Shown piece by piece: positions 12,377 to 23,999 of a stretch of DNA of 64,000 nucleotides. The stretch lies in contig CM032808.1 in NCBI GenBank assembly GCA_019155185.1, positions 6,066,716 to 6,130,715 on the forward strand. The letters run 5' to 3'. Origin of the DNA: Beaufortia kweichowensis (Eukaryota; Chordata; Actinopteri; Cypriniformes; Gastromyzontidae). A model generated the notes under the pieces. It was not told where the DNA came from. It made no database searches and worked only from the letters and a program-made list of their open reading frames with translations. The first letter of the stretch is position 1. Every line of letters starts with the position of its first letter. A program made the position numbers and the translations under genes.

Positions 12377-12766
12377 CAATGTAATCATCATTCAATCCCT
12401 CTCATGTAGTCCAAAAATGACTACAAAAAAAATCCACAGAAGAAGTTTAGGAGGATCTCCCAGGTGGTCTTCTCAATACAACGAAAGTGAATGGGATGCT
12501 GGGTGACAAAAAGCACCATAAATTAATCATACAGGTGGTCTGTGCGATTTGTGTGCTTTATTTAGTCCCCTGAAGCCTTTCTACGTTTTTAACAAATTTC
12601 CTCGATTTTTTTCTGTAATTTTGGAGCTGAACTGCATTTGTTCCCATTTACTAGCAGCGTAAAATATTCTAAAGAAAAATCGTCATACAGATTCAGAACA
12701 ACGTAAGATTTAGTAAATGATTGATGGTGGCAGAATTTTCATTTTCGGGTGAACTAATCCTTTATT
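12377..12766. mobile_element. Diverged AGGGATAGTTCACCC-type MITE
   Basis: The right end GGGTGAACTAATCCTTTA (to about 12764) matches the inverted end of the 57-kb element. Internal GAAAGTGAATGGGATG also matches. The left end is eroded beside the LINE tail. Confidence 0.45.
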
Positions 12767-12889
12767 ACAAACAGAGCAAAACCCCATGCAAAGCCCTCTG
12801 TATAAAATATTGCTGTGTCCAAATAATGGAAAAATAATGCATGCCATATTTCACCTCATACCAACACCTCCAGCTCATCGTATTTCTAT

Positions 12890-13307
12890 GCTCTCTGAGA
12901 AAGTACAGCGGAATTAAACCCGCCTTCAATCGTGACCCTCCAATCAGAGGCGGTTTGGATGCTGAGCGCACTTTCATGAATGAATGAGAGCAGCATCAAG
13001 ACAGCAATCCTCCGGGGACCGGTGTCACATCACCGCGCACTCGACACTCACTGATATTACAATCTGTACCTTTCTGCTGTCTGTGCAAAGCATGGAAACA
13101 CGAGAAAAAGATGAAATCTATCTGTGACGATGAAACTTCCCAAACTGAGATTTGCCCTTTCCTTGCCATTTAGGACCGTCGCTCACCGGAATGGGAAACG
13201 CGATTTCAGGACCGGCGCCTTGTGCCATCGGCGCGTTTGTTTCCCGGCTGGTAAAAGTTAAACGATTAAAAAAGTAGAATGGCCGTCTACAGACTGTTCT
13301 CGGAGGG
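12890..13307 (+). promoter_or_regulatory. CpG-rich 5' region of the sulfotransferase gene
   Basis: This stretch has many more CpG dinucleotides than the AT-rich DNA on either side (for example ccgcgc, ccggcgcc, tcggcgcg) and directly precedes the start codon. No TATA box is evident. It is probably the promoter plus 5' UTR; the transcription start cannot be placed by eye. Confidence 0.5.
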
Positions 13308-13365
13308 ATGGCAACTTTTAACAACTCTCTCCTGGACATCCGGAGACTCTTGCAAAAACTTGTGA
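13279..13365 (+). other. Upstream ORF overlapping the sulfotransferase start
   Basis: An ATG at 13279, with A at -3 and G at +4, opens a 28-codon frame ending in TGA at 13363-13365. It is out of frame with, and overlaps, the main ATG at 13308. If the transcript starts upstream of 13279, scanning ribosomes would meet this ATG first, so it could dampen translation. If transcription starts between the two ATGs it is irrelevant. Confidence 0.45.
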
Positions 13366-13744
13366 TCATGTTATCCTTCAGCGTCATATGCGTATCGCTT
13401 CTCTACCTTTTGCTGGGATGCTGCGAGTCGGACTTGGTGGGCAGTTCGAAAAACTCACGACGGTGGCTTTTAACCGGATGGTACCGAGAAAACAACACCA
13501 AGACCGTGCTCAGAGAAATATTAACGGTCCCTGACTACGCGGTGGAGGAGAGTGTGGATGCCAACAGCTCAGGGAAAGACTGGACCGCTACCCGGCGGCT
13601 TCCTCACGCTCTCATCATCGGAGTTAAGAAGGGAGGAACGCGAGCGCTTCTGGAGTTCCTGAGGCTTCACCCGGACATCCGAGCTCTTGGGTCCGAACCG
13701 CACTTCTTTGACAGGCACTACACGCGTGGACTCAGCTGGTACAG
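13308..13744 (+). CDS. hs3st3l: HS3ST3-type gene, exon 1 coding part
   Basis: Encodes residues 1-145 and two bases of codon 146: cytosolic tail, membrane anchor, stem, PAPS loop and the EPHFFD catalytic motif. It ends AG|GTAATA after the LSWY codons, the conserved single intron site of the HS3ST2/3/4 subfamily. The ATG at 13308 has G at -3 and G at +4. It was chosen because it opens the frame just ahead of the membrane anchor. Confidence 0.92.
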
Positions 13745-16700
13745 GTAATAATCGCAGCACAGTGGATACACCAGTTAATATGCTACGGTGAAGCTAAATG
13801 ATTGAGATTTTTCGTGTTTCTCTTCCTTGCTATCAATTTTAAAGTATTTAAAGCTACATATTACTTTCCCACAGATTGGTCACAGTTTATATAGTCTTAA
13901 AAATAAGGTGATAAAATGGTTCTTCACAGCAATTCTGAGGAAATGTTTTGGTTCTCCAAAGAACCTTTTCGTCAGAGGTTCTTAAAGGGACAGTTCACCC
14001 CAAAATAATTCTGAATGTACAGTCATGTAGTACAACTGTATATGACTCCTTCAACTGTAAGAGTATCCACTTAAAGAAGAAGTGATTTGTGTCTGTACAA
14101 TGAAAGTCAATTGGGAGCCAGTGTTGTTTGGTTACCAACGGTTTATCTTTTATTTTCTAAATACAAAAAGTTATACAGGTCTGGAATGACATTAGGGAGA
14201 GTAAATGATCATTTTGGGGTGATTTCTATTTCTTTCTTAAAATCTTTTTTTCCACTACAAAGAAGGTTTTATTGATGTTAAAGTACAGATTTCACCAATG
14301 CCAATGACACAATTTATGCGGTTATCAATAGTATTTCCTATGACATGACAGCAGTGTAACAGTAGGCCATGTAACAATATTTATAAAGCTTTGAGTGAGA
14401 GAAATAATGCCATCTGGCTATTGCAATCCACTGAAGTGGGGCTGCATATAAGTTGGCAGTGTTCATCATCTCTGGAGCTGTTGCCAGATGTTTCGTTATA
14501 TTGAGAACATTTACCGTATGTCTCAATTGTCCCAGCAGTTCTTGTTTAAAACATCATGGAACCTTGATTCACAGCTTCTGGCATGGCCGAGCTACCCAAA
14601 ATGACCTGCCAGTTTTAGCGAATTTAGTTCTCTACATTGTTAATGGGGGATGAGCTAGACATCAATGTGTTGTGGACTTTCAGATCAGTTATTTGTTTGT
14701 TTGTCTACAGAAAAGCGTGACAGGTTGATCAACAAGCTCATCACAGATTCTGTCAGTATCTAAGTCACACCGCTCAATTTTATGGTTTGTCACACTGCCT
14801 TGAAACTGTTCAGAGAGTTGACAAAACTCAATTACTTACCCTTTTAAGCAGTTGATTGATTGTTTTGTCAATTGACGATTGGCTTGCTTAGTCTATATAA
14901 TTAATCCATACCCCCCAGTATGGCCAGTGCATTAAATATCTTTGTATTATGAACATTTTTAAGATTGTCATGTGAAGCATTTTGACACTTTGATATTCCT
15001 TTGTGTGCATGCATGTGTGTGATGTTGGCATATAAATCCCCAGTGTTAAGCTCAGAGGAACTCTTTGAAGAAAAGAGGCAGATTGTCATCTTGCTGGGAG
15101 CAGATGGACCTCACAGCACGACAGGCCACTTGACATTATTGTGAGACCTGTCAATTGATCTTTAACCCGAGTCACATTTTCCACCAAACATAATGATGTG
15201 TGCCAGGGACTTCATATGGTCGGAGGACCTATAGATACTTGGCCAATCACAAATCCTGGAATCTGTCCATGGTCAGACATACACAGGTCTAATGGAATGG
15301 ACCAGTCATTAATCTTGTTATCAAGGGAAGATTAAATCTGTGGGGGTGGGATGCTGGTCTCACAATCTTAATCTTCACATCTCTAACAAAGGGAAAATAA
15401 ATGACATTAAAGCTTAGGTACGATCTAGAACAAGTGTGATGTGATAGATTATTGTTTTGTCCTTAAAGTGTTCCTTCAATTGATTGGCCCCAATGTTTGA
15501 CCTTGAGTTCATGCTTGCGTTAAACCAGTTTGCAGATTCAGTTACAATTAGCAAGAGGCTTTATCCTGCCTAGCCATAATCACAGCAGAGGCTCCAAGTT
15601 CATGTTTCAGGCGCCTATACTGTCACCCTCCGTTGAAAGAAATCTATTTGGTGTAAGTCACCCCTAATACTGCCTGAGATGGATCATTTAAATGCAATAG
15701 AGAACTGTCAATGGCGCATGGGGGAAGGTATTTGAGGTTAAAATGACAGATATTACAACATTAGCAATCATTCAATGTATCCTGCTGAGAGCTTTGAAAC
15801 ATAGACATACAGTTTTTGAAGTCTACAGAAAAGCATCAATATATTGATTGAGAACAGAAGGGACAGCAGGGTATAGCTGAACCTAAAATCGCTGATTTCC
15901 TGGAACCAGTCGGTGAAATAAGCAGTGTGCATGGAACGTTCGCTTGCTGTGAAAATAATGCTGTGTCACTCATTGGGAGTGAGCTGTAATTTGATTCGCT
16001 AGTGTTGGATCTGCTGTCATCACATTATGAGAATTCATTTGCAATTCATTGAGAGGTCATTAAAATAATTTAAATTCATACCCCTGGACTGAGAGCCAGA
16101 CCTTGGCAGGGGAAGGCATTTCAGTGGGCATATGTTAAAACACCTAAGCGTCATTGCATTGCTAATTATAAAGAAGTGTGTAAGCATTGCTGTCCTTGTG
16201 AAGCAGAAATGGAACAAAGCTTCATAACAATTCATATGCTTGTCCTGAGATGGTTTTTAAGGTTATTAATTATTAATGCTTTCTGTCAATATGACCATTG
16301 CATCTACTTCACAAGGGCATTTTGACTGTAATTATCAAGATATTTGCATTTACCTAAAAGTAAAATAATTGAGAATAGTCAAAAAGCTTTTCATTAACAC
16401 ATGCAACACAATCTCATTAAAAATCATAACTATTTTACAAAGGTTGCTAATTTGTATGAAATTGTACAACCTCATTCATCTTTTGGTAAGATTCGCTTTT
16501 GCACCGGTGACGTTTTTTGGGCGGGGCTTCATTATTGTTTTAAATTATTCACTTGCACGAATTTATACAAATTACACACTTCGCAAAATAGTTGCAAGTT
16601 CCTGTGAGATCAGACTTGAAATAAAGTACTGCATGTCAAAAACCAAAACAAAAGAAAAACAGTATGATTGTGAGGATGGATTCAGGACAGGACAGATTTG

Positions 16701-16984
16701 ACTGACAATTGTTAAATACATGTTAAAAATAAAGTTGGTCGCACAAATAGACAGAAGGTGTATTTATGAATATTTGTGATGGTATAAGTATACTGTACTT
16801 TTCTGAAATAATACGCACAAGGCCATAGATGCTCAGCTCTCATTAGGTGCCTCAGGGGAGCAGAGATGGCGAGGTGCCGTCTGAGCCCCTCAATGATGGA
16901 TGTTTCTGGGAAGTGGACAGGGCACAGTTACAACTGACTGGCTCTTTAATGGCCTCTGTATGCAAAGAAATGGATGGTTGGACC

Positions 16985-17034
<50 letters not shown>

Positions 17035-20000
17035 TACTTTATAATCCCCATTTTTTTTCTGTAAAGTTTTACAGATTTTATTATAATAATATAATGATCC
17101 ATTTAAAGTAAGGGGTCCATTTAAAGCATTTTAAGGGTCCAAAATCCCAGACAAGGGAACACAATTCAGATGAACTACTGTTTACACAATTGTTTTGTTT
17201 ACACATTCATTTCATGTTTTTCATTGTCATAAAAGGACCCACAGGCTGCATTGATTTTAGAGTTAAAGTCTGAATACAGAATTTTATTGTAAGCAAGTAA
17301 TGTTCTGTCTTGTAAAATCCTTGCAATATTTCCAAGTCAATGTACAAGTCAATTTTTCTAAAAATAAAATAGTCTCAAACCGTATTACACAGATTCATTG
17401 CAATGAAAACATTTTTATCACATCCATTTCTATAGTTGATGCCTGGACAGAAGATGAGGTAATTGCTTCACATCTGTTTGTGCACAGCAAGCTGCTGATG
17501 AGGCCATAGAGCAGCCCATCTCCAAACTCCACCTGCCACCCCCTCACCAGCTGAGACCCAAATTACCATACCCCCATCATGATCAATACCCAGGGCACCA
17601 TTTGGTTTATTCAGTATACCTCCGAGAGGCCCAGCCGAATGCAGCCTCAATTAGGGGAGACCTATCCGCAGGCTCCTTTGGGCTGTTGGGATTGGACAAC
17701 ACTGAGCAATGTGGAAACAATGAAGTAGCTTCAAAGCTTACAGAGAATCCATATTTCTTAGATCGATCTTCATGTTCCATGAACATTTTGCAAACAAAGA
17801 CGTACATGACCATTAAACATGCCTCTGCATTGTAAGCTGAAAAGTCAGACAACTTTGTATTACATTTTATTGTCAAAACTATGTTTTATCTTTAAAGACG
17901 CATTGAATTTAGCTTGATGACAGAATCCATAAAATACAATTGAGGGCACTTTAATATCTCAATTATTCCTTCTAGAAGACATCAATGAGTTTAAAGTGAG
18001 AGCAAATTAAAACTTTTGTTTGCAATTCACCTAAACATTAGATATTTCTCCTTAGGAAAAAAATAGGAATCTTACAAATGTCTCAGAATACAATATTCTA
18101 ATATTCAAATATTATATATACAATATATAATATTTGCCAAGTCTTATTAATGTTTCAATAAGTACTGAAACATGTCACATCAAATTTACTCAAATCTAGA
18201 TTATTTCACTTACAGAATCCATGTTAATTTCACATATTTAATTTTATTAATTTAACTCATCTGAACATCTCATGAGCGATTGAAGACAAATAAATTTTCC
18301 TCTGGGAAGCTTAAAATAGATGAATAAAAATAAACATGAAAAAACAAAAGGTTAATTGTACAGATATGTCATACAGAGATATACAGAACAATAGAATAGT
18401 ATAGAATTACATTTTAACAAGACATCATGAGCGATTCAGTGATATTAAGCACAATCCTCTGTATTTCTTAACTGTAAATAGTCAACGGACATCAGAAAGC
18501 ACTCTTGCATTAGCCAGAGGACAAAATCTAAGCAGCACAAAATGTCCACTACGAGTTTGAACCGGTCACATCAGTTAAAGTGAGTGAATAATTAATGGCG
18601 GGATCTAATAGACTTGCTGGCCCCATAATAGGCATAGGTAAACAGTGAAGTCTTTAAGCTAAGTGCTTTCTCAGATGAAGTCATTGATAATGCAGGGCGG
18701 TCTGGGGATTGGCATAACTGTGGCATACTGCTGTATCGATAGGAGCTTGCGCTGCAGGGACGGCTGGCACAGCAGTGTGAGTCCGTCTCCTGCCAGAGGA
18801 CACTAGAGGCGTCATATGGCCTGTCCTTCGTGACCTATCTGAACAGCATGATGAACAGTAAGTCTTTGTCATTTCCTTGATGACGTACAATAGGCTTTGT
18901 GGGCTCTTTTGTTGCTTTGGCCCATTGCTATGAGACCTATGTATGCATTTAAATAGTGTGTCCTTGACCAGTCATTAAAGAGCTATTACGTCTGATTGGT
19001 TGGGAAGGAAGAATAAGATTCCAACGTTTTGTGTTTTTGTTTAAAAGCCTTTTTATTCAGGAAAAAAGAGATTTGATGGAAAGAGAGTGGCAATGAAATT
19101 TGAAAATATAATAAGGAACAGAATCAAACCTTCATTCCTATGAGGGGGTATTCATTACCCACCACAAAACAGCTTATACCTTTTGTCCTGCTGTACCTTA
19201 CATAAGTATTTATAATCGATTTTATCTGAAAAAAGTTTCAAAACTGTAGTTCGGTGGCGGAACGCAAGAACATTTCACTCGCAACTAACTTTATAGTAAC
19301 TTTTGCACATGCAAATTCACCTAATCGTATCCATTTACAGAAAAAACTTGCATTTCCTCTACATTGCTGTGACATTTCAAAGAGGCAAAAAGCATAAGCG
19401 TTTGAGGCGTTCTAGTGTAGATAAGGAGCTTTTAGTTCGGACGATAAGCATTTTAAACCAAAACGTTGTTTTCAAAGGATCCAGATGATAGAAGCATTAA
19501 CGACGTAGCTCGCTGCTTAACCACCGTAGTACGATGCATCGTTGGAACTAGCTAGTCACGACTGTTTCCCAAAAACACCTTCATCGCACATGCGTTTTAA
19601 CCACGTTGGTTCAATAACATAGTTGATGACGTCACGTAGGTGGTGGCGTAATAACGTCTACTAATTAATCAATTCAGATGGAATTAATGTCAGATTTGTC
19701 ATCTAAATAATATACATTGTATTTAGTGAGCCTGTTTTTGTTCTCTGTTGTGTTTACTTCAAGATGTTTCATTTTTTTCGCAAGTTTTCTCTTACGTCAC
19801 TCGCCTAGGGATTCCGCGGGGTCCAAAAAGCACGTAGGGCTATGCACATGCGCACTTTTCAAAAACAGCACTTTTAATTCTGTTGACAAATTAAAAGACG
19901 TAAAAGTACATTTGTATAAACATGATGCTTGCCAAATCTTTTGCTTAAGAGTATGATATATGTGATATATATAATATATGTTAAACGATGCTCCTAACCA

Positions 20001-21284
20001 CAGCTCAAGAGCTGTGCGTGGTTTAAACCACGTAAATTTGCGATGCTGTTTTAAACACTTAAAACGTTCAAATATGCTGGTACGATGGATTTTGCGATCG
20101 TAGTTGGCTAACGATGCTGTTTTTAAAAGCTTGATCAAACTTCTGAAAGCTTGATATTGTGACTTCTTTTAAATAGATATTTGATGGGGTCATGTTGTAA
20201 AGGCAGGTGGGGTGCAGGTGGACCATTACACCCGGTGGGCCTATGAGCCTCTTAAAACAAATGAGTCCCATCTGCCAATGGTAAGAAAGAGATGCATGAA
20301 TTCCATTTGTTTTTCCGTGTATGTTGGTAACCCTCTGTGATTGATGCTGGTTTCACATCTGCACCATAAGCAGCATTACATTTCCAATGCACATTTAGAT
20401 CACTCCGGGAGCTGCCTGACTTCTCATTTACAGCCAATAAGAGACACAGTGGACCGTGGGCTTGGGTTTATCTGCTTGAGGACAAAAGCCATGTCATCTC
20501 ATTAGCTCAGTTTTGTTTGGGTGTGATGTGGTTTGGGCAATCAATACTGTGTTGGCAATCGTAATCCAAACAGATTTTGGGAACAGCTAAATACAAGCTC
20601 CGGCAGTCGGTGAATTAAAGTATGTTTACTTGATTACTTTTCTAACTTTTTCTCATTTCTTTTAGGAGTATGATGCCAAAAGCCCTCGATGGGCAAATCG
20701 TAATGGAGAAGACGCCCAGATATTTTGTCACCCCGGAGACGCCGGCCCGCATCCATGCCATGTCACGGGACATCAAGCTTATTGTGGTAGTGCGAGACCC
20801 CATCACCCGTGCCATTTCGGACTACACCCAGATCATCTCCAAGACCCCGGATATCCCCAGCTTTGAGAGCCTGACGTTTAAGAACAGAACCACGGGTCAG
20901 ATAGACTCTCTTTGGAGCCCGCTGTACATCGGACTATACGCCAAGCACTTGGAGCGGTGGTTGGCCTACTTTCCGCTCAACCAGATTCATTTTGTCCATG
21001 GTGAGAGGCTGATCAGCGACCCTGCGGGCGAACTGGGACGCGTGCAAGACTTTCTCGGTTTGCAAAGGATCATTACGGACAAACACTTTTACTTCAACAA
21101 GACCAAGGGATTTCCATGTCTCAAAAAGCCAGAAGGCAGTAGCAAACCCCACTGTCTGGGGAAAACCAAAGGAAGAACTCATCCCAAAATTGACCCAGAG
21201 GTCATTCAGAAACTTAGGGAATTCTACCAGCCACACAATCTCAAGTTCTATCAAATGGCAGGCATGGATTTTGGATGGCAATAA
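13308..21284 (+). CDS. hs3st3l: Heparan sulfate glucosamine 3-O-sulfotransferase, HS3ST3 type (two exons, intron 13745-20665)
   Basis: Transfers sulfate from PAPS to the 3-OH of glucosamine in heparan sulfate, in the Golgi. Joining 13308-13744 to 20666-21284 (GT at 13745, AG at 20664-20665, phase 2) gives 351 aa. Residues 18-39 form a single signal-anchor helix after a short cytosolic tail, so it is a type II membrane protein; a low-complexity stem follows to about 95. The PAPS loop GVKKGGTR is at 105-112. Family catalytic residues appear as E130, H132 and D135 in EPHFFD, the 3'-phosphate site as R189/S197, a disulfide pair as C297/C309, and KGRTH at 314-318. N-glycosylation sequons occur at 5, 62, 86, 219 and 290. 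The C-terminal half is closest, from memory, to HS3ST3A1/3B1 rather than HS3ST2 or HS3ST4. Odd points: R164 in EKTPRYF, where relatives have S or A, and SPLYIGLY at 230-237, where HS3ST3 has SAIQIGIY. The hs3st3l symbol (rather than hs3st3b1a/b) is uncertain; the family is not. Confidence 0.93.
13888..13985. repeat. Fish GGTTCTTCACAGC repeat remnant
   Basis: AAAATGGTTCTTCACAGCAAT, then TGGTTCTCCAAAGAACC, then GGTTCTTAAAG is the arrangement of a very common teleost dispersed element with internal inverted symmetry. Confidence 0.45.
13986..14223. mobile_element. AGGGATAGTTCACCC-type MITE relic in the intron
   Basis: Starts TTAA|AGGGACAGTTCACCCC and ends near CATTTTGGGGTGA. The interior carries the family landmarks (AATGAAAGTCAATTGG, GGAATGACATTAGG). 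Confidence 0.65.
16395..16650. repeat. Common fish dispersed repeat
   Basis: ATCTCATTAAAAATCATAAC through GCACGAATTTATACAAATTA, CACTTCGCAAAATAGTTGC and GTGAGATCA matches, from memory, a high-copy cyprinid repeat. The class is uncertain. Confidence 0.45.
16988..17030. repeat. (AC)n microsatellite
   Basis: An uninterrupted AC run of about 21 units in the sulfotransferase intron. Confidence 0.95.
19490..20130. repeat. Palindrome-rich repeat with ACGATGC motifs
   Basis: Repeated ACGATGC/GCATCGT words, GTTTCCCAAAA and GTTGGCTAACGATGC resemble a high-copy fish DNA element. It includes two adjacent perfect inverted repeats at 19999-20032. Confidence 0.4.
20666..21284 (+). CDS. hs3st3l: HS3ST3-type gene, exon 2 coding part
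   Basis: Begins after a TTTCTTTTAG acceptor, completes Arg146 and encodes residues 147-351, most of the sulfotransferase domain. It is clearly GC-richer than the flanking intron and 3' UTR. It stops with TAA at 21282-21284. Confidence 0.94.
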
Positions 21285-21705
21285 GCGTTTCCAAACATGA
21301 AACATATGCACAGCTGAAGTGGGCATTGCTTCCTTACTAGGGACTTATGTGTGTCTATTCTGTTGGGTTAATAGCTGTATAAGATACTTGTCTAGATTGA
21401 TCTAAAGTTGGTCAGTGAGAGGGCTGTTGTTTGTGATATCATTAGATTTCTTCATATACAGTCGGTTTGTTTATGCCTCTATAGCTCTTCAAATCAGTGT
21501 ATCATGTCTGTCTGATAAATGAAGTCTTGCGCTGCAGGTCACAATACTCTTTTATACCTTGACTGTGGTTCAGTTTGTGGAACAGGAAACTGATATCAGT
21601 GACATTAATTTATTGTTGTTAGCAGCACTTTACTGCTCTGACCATTTTTTATGTTTTGATGTCTTTTTTGATGTCTGAGTCAAATAAAAGCTTATCATAC
21701 ATATC
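21285..21705 (+). other. 3' UTR of the sulfotransferase gene with poly(A) signal
   Basis: An AATAAA hexamer at 21683-21688, about 400 bases after the stop, is the first canonical poly(A) signal downstream. The transcript end is predicted shortly after it. The convergent GSG1-like gene stops about 2 kb further on. Confidence 0.55.
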
Positions 21706-23698
21706 AAAGTTAGTTAAATTTTAAAATAAACTGTGTAGCATAAACATCACTTGTTATGGCTGCAATCTCTGTGCTCAGAAAGATGAAAACACAGAGAAAT
21801 AATTGATGTAGTATAGCACACACAAAGATGAAACTGGTATTCATTTGCCTTTGTATCTGGATTTTCTTTAATCTACTTGCATTAATTTGCATTAGTTCTT
21901 TTGTAGTTGTTTCAAGAAAAGCAAAAAAAGGACAAACCTTAAATTACATACAAAAAATATATCATAGAAAATCATGAAATTATGTATAAATATAACTTAT
22001 CTCTTAATTAAAATACTTTGATCTATGACAACGGAAATTTTCAGTACTATTTTCTAAAATGAAACAATAAAAGATGGATTTGAAACCTTTCAATAGTGTA
22101 TTTAAAACTGTACCACACAAGATGTGCGAACCCTTTTAAAACGCAACAAAAATATTCCTAAAACGTTGTCTCGGGCTCCACCTTCTGGTCAAAACAATAA
22201 AGTGTCTGTATATGCGAAAAAATAAAGAGAGATTATTTTAGGTTACAAAGGTTCTTTAATATATTGTATTATTCATCAGCACGTTTTTCATTATATTCTA
22301 TTGTCCAATTCTGTTGTCCAGTAGTGTTATTTCTTGATTTCATCAACATAAGGTTAAACAAAATAAATAAATAAAAAATAACCAAATAACACAATTAGCC
22401 TAGTTTTAAGGAAACAAAATACAAAATTAATGATGAACAATACAAGCTGACATGCATTTAACACAATTAGTCTACAATTTTGTTTAGAGGAATTGTTCAC
22501 TATTTATTGTATGCTGCTTGTACATTAAAAAGTAGTTTAATTTTGATCATTATTGCACTTAAAATGTAAACAGTTTGGCAGTACAAAGACTCATAGGCAG
22601 TTAATAAGGTATTTAAAACCTTGACTAGTATGTTAGTTTCTTTATGTGTATTCGTACTTTAAATGAAGTGAAATGTACAGAACATAGAAGACTAAAACAT
22701 TTGTTTAACTTAAACCATGTTTTTCCATCCTAAAGATGAGACAATACGACTCTTCACAGTGTTACACCTTTGAAAATTCTGTTCTTCACACAATTCTTAC
22801 AAACCTTTGCATGCTCCTGGTTTCTATATAAGTTAACTTTCTTTACATTTCAACTTGAAACTTGTTACACAGTGAGCAAAATTTCAATTGGAGTGCAATT
22901 ATTCATTTTTATTAATGCTTTGTTTAAGATAATAAAACTATTCTTAAGTCTTTCTTAACATACATTTTGAGCTACCTCAAAGTTAATAAGCTAAACTAAA
23001 TGAAAAGCAAAATAAAAAGCATTTTTTATGTTTACAAAACGGGAATTGAAACATGTCCCATACTTTTGAGTTTATGCTTGGCAATATAGAAATCCTTAAA
23101 TATTTTATACGCATTAAACTTAGTATGGAAACTCTGGTTTACAATATAGACCTACTGTGTAAAATAAATAGTTTTCACAAAACCACAAACAAAGGCACTC
23201 AGCAATATACATTTTGTCTCAATATAATAAATAGAGCTAGAAGAGGAGGCATTTAAGATACATATGATTATGTTTGAACTTAATGATTAAAGTTTTCACA
23301 AAAACTGTTCTGTAAATCTGTTAGCTCTCTAAATATGTGCATGTTTCTTAAACATTTTTTCTTGAAATGTGTCACATTTGACTCTCTGAGGTTCAGAAAA
23401 TCCTGCATTTACTGTATCCATTCCAGTTTTAGTGCCAAAAACATTTACGCAAAAAAATATTAGCACATTAATAACAAACTAAAACATTCACCTTTAAACA
23501 ACGGAGTACATCAAACAAAACATATGCAAATAGCACAGTTATGAAATCCTAAAGCATTGCCCTAAAGAGCCATGAATGAATGATTTCTCTCAAACTTCTA
23601 GTGTGAGGCCAGTTTCTATTAAAGACACACACGAGTACAAAAGTAAAAGTATGCTGTGTAAATAATTTGGTGTTTTTTTTAAGTCAATTAAATTGGCT
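21706..23698. other. Space between the two convergent genes
   Basis: AT-rich non-coding DNA. It should contain the 3' UTR of the minus-strand gene. A minus-strand AATAAA (TTTATT on plus at 22908-22913) is one candidate poly(A) signal among several. Nothing else was recognised. Confidence 0.5.
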
Positions 23699-23999
23699 TT
23701 AACAGTATTCCTCTCCTTGTTGAGATGGCAGGTCATTGAGATCCAGGAACACAGAATTGGTGGACAGCTTCCGGCCAGAACTGGACAGGTCCAGAAACTC
23801 CTCGGCTGTACTGGGCACAGAGCTGATGTACATGTCCCACACCTGCTCGGGAGATTCCAGGTCCAGCAACTTCTGCTTGATCTTCAGGTTCTTCTCAAGG
23901 TTCTTTCGCTTGTGTTTGAACTCCAGGATAGTCTTAGTGTATCTGTTTATGGTTGTTACAGAGGACGCCATGCAGGCGGTAAATGAGCTCCATGCCAAG
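23699..23999 (-). CDS. gsg1l2: GSG1-like gene, exon 5 and stop
   Basis: The acceptor ATTACAG|CTTGG leads into TM4 (AWSSFTACMASSVTT), the conserved YTKTILEFKHKRK segment and a cytosolic tail ending at TAA (23699-23701). Ser and Leu are frequent in the tail. Confidence 0.91.

Larger units (their letters stand above)
13745..20665 (+). other. Intron of the sulfotransferase gene (6.9 kb)
   Basis: No coding exon was recognised. It contains a common fish repeat remnant (about 13890-13985), a TTAA-type MITE relic (13986-14223), a (CA)n tract at 16988-17030, a dispersed repeat at 16395-16650 and a palindrome-rich repeat at 19490-20130. Low-repeat, GC-richer stretches at 15560-15740, 17440-17720 and 18640-18900 could be conserved non-coding elements. 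Confidence 0.7.

Noticed and set aside
20934..21326. 130-codon minus frame opposite sulfotransferase exon 2
   Set aside because: Antisense shadow of a conserved coding exon.
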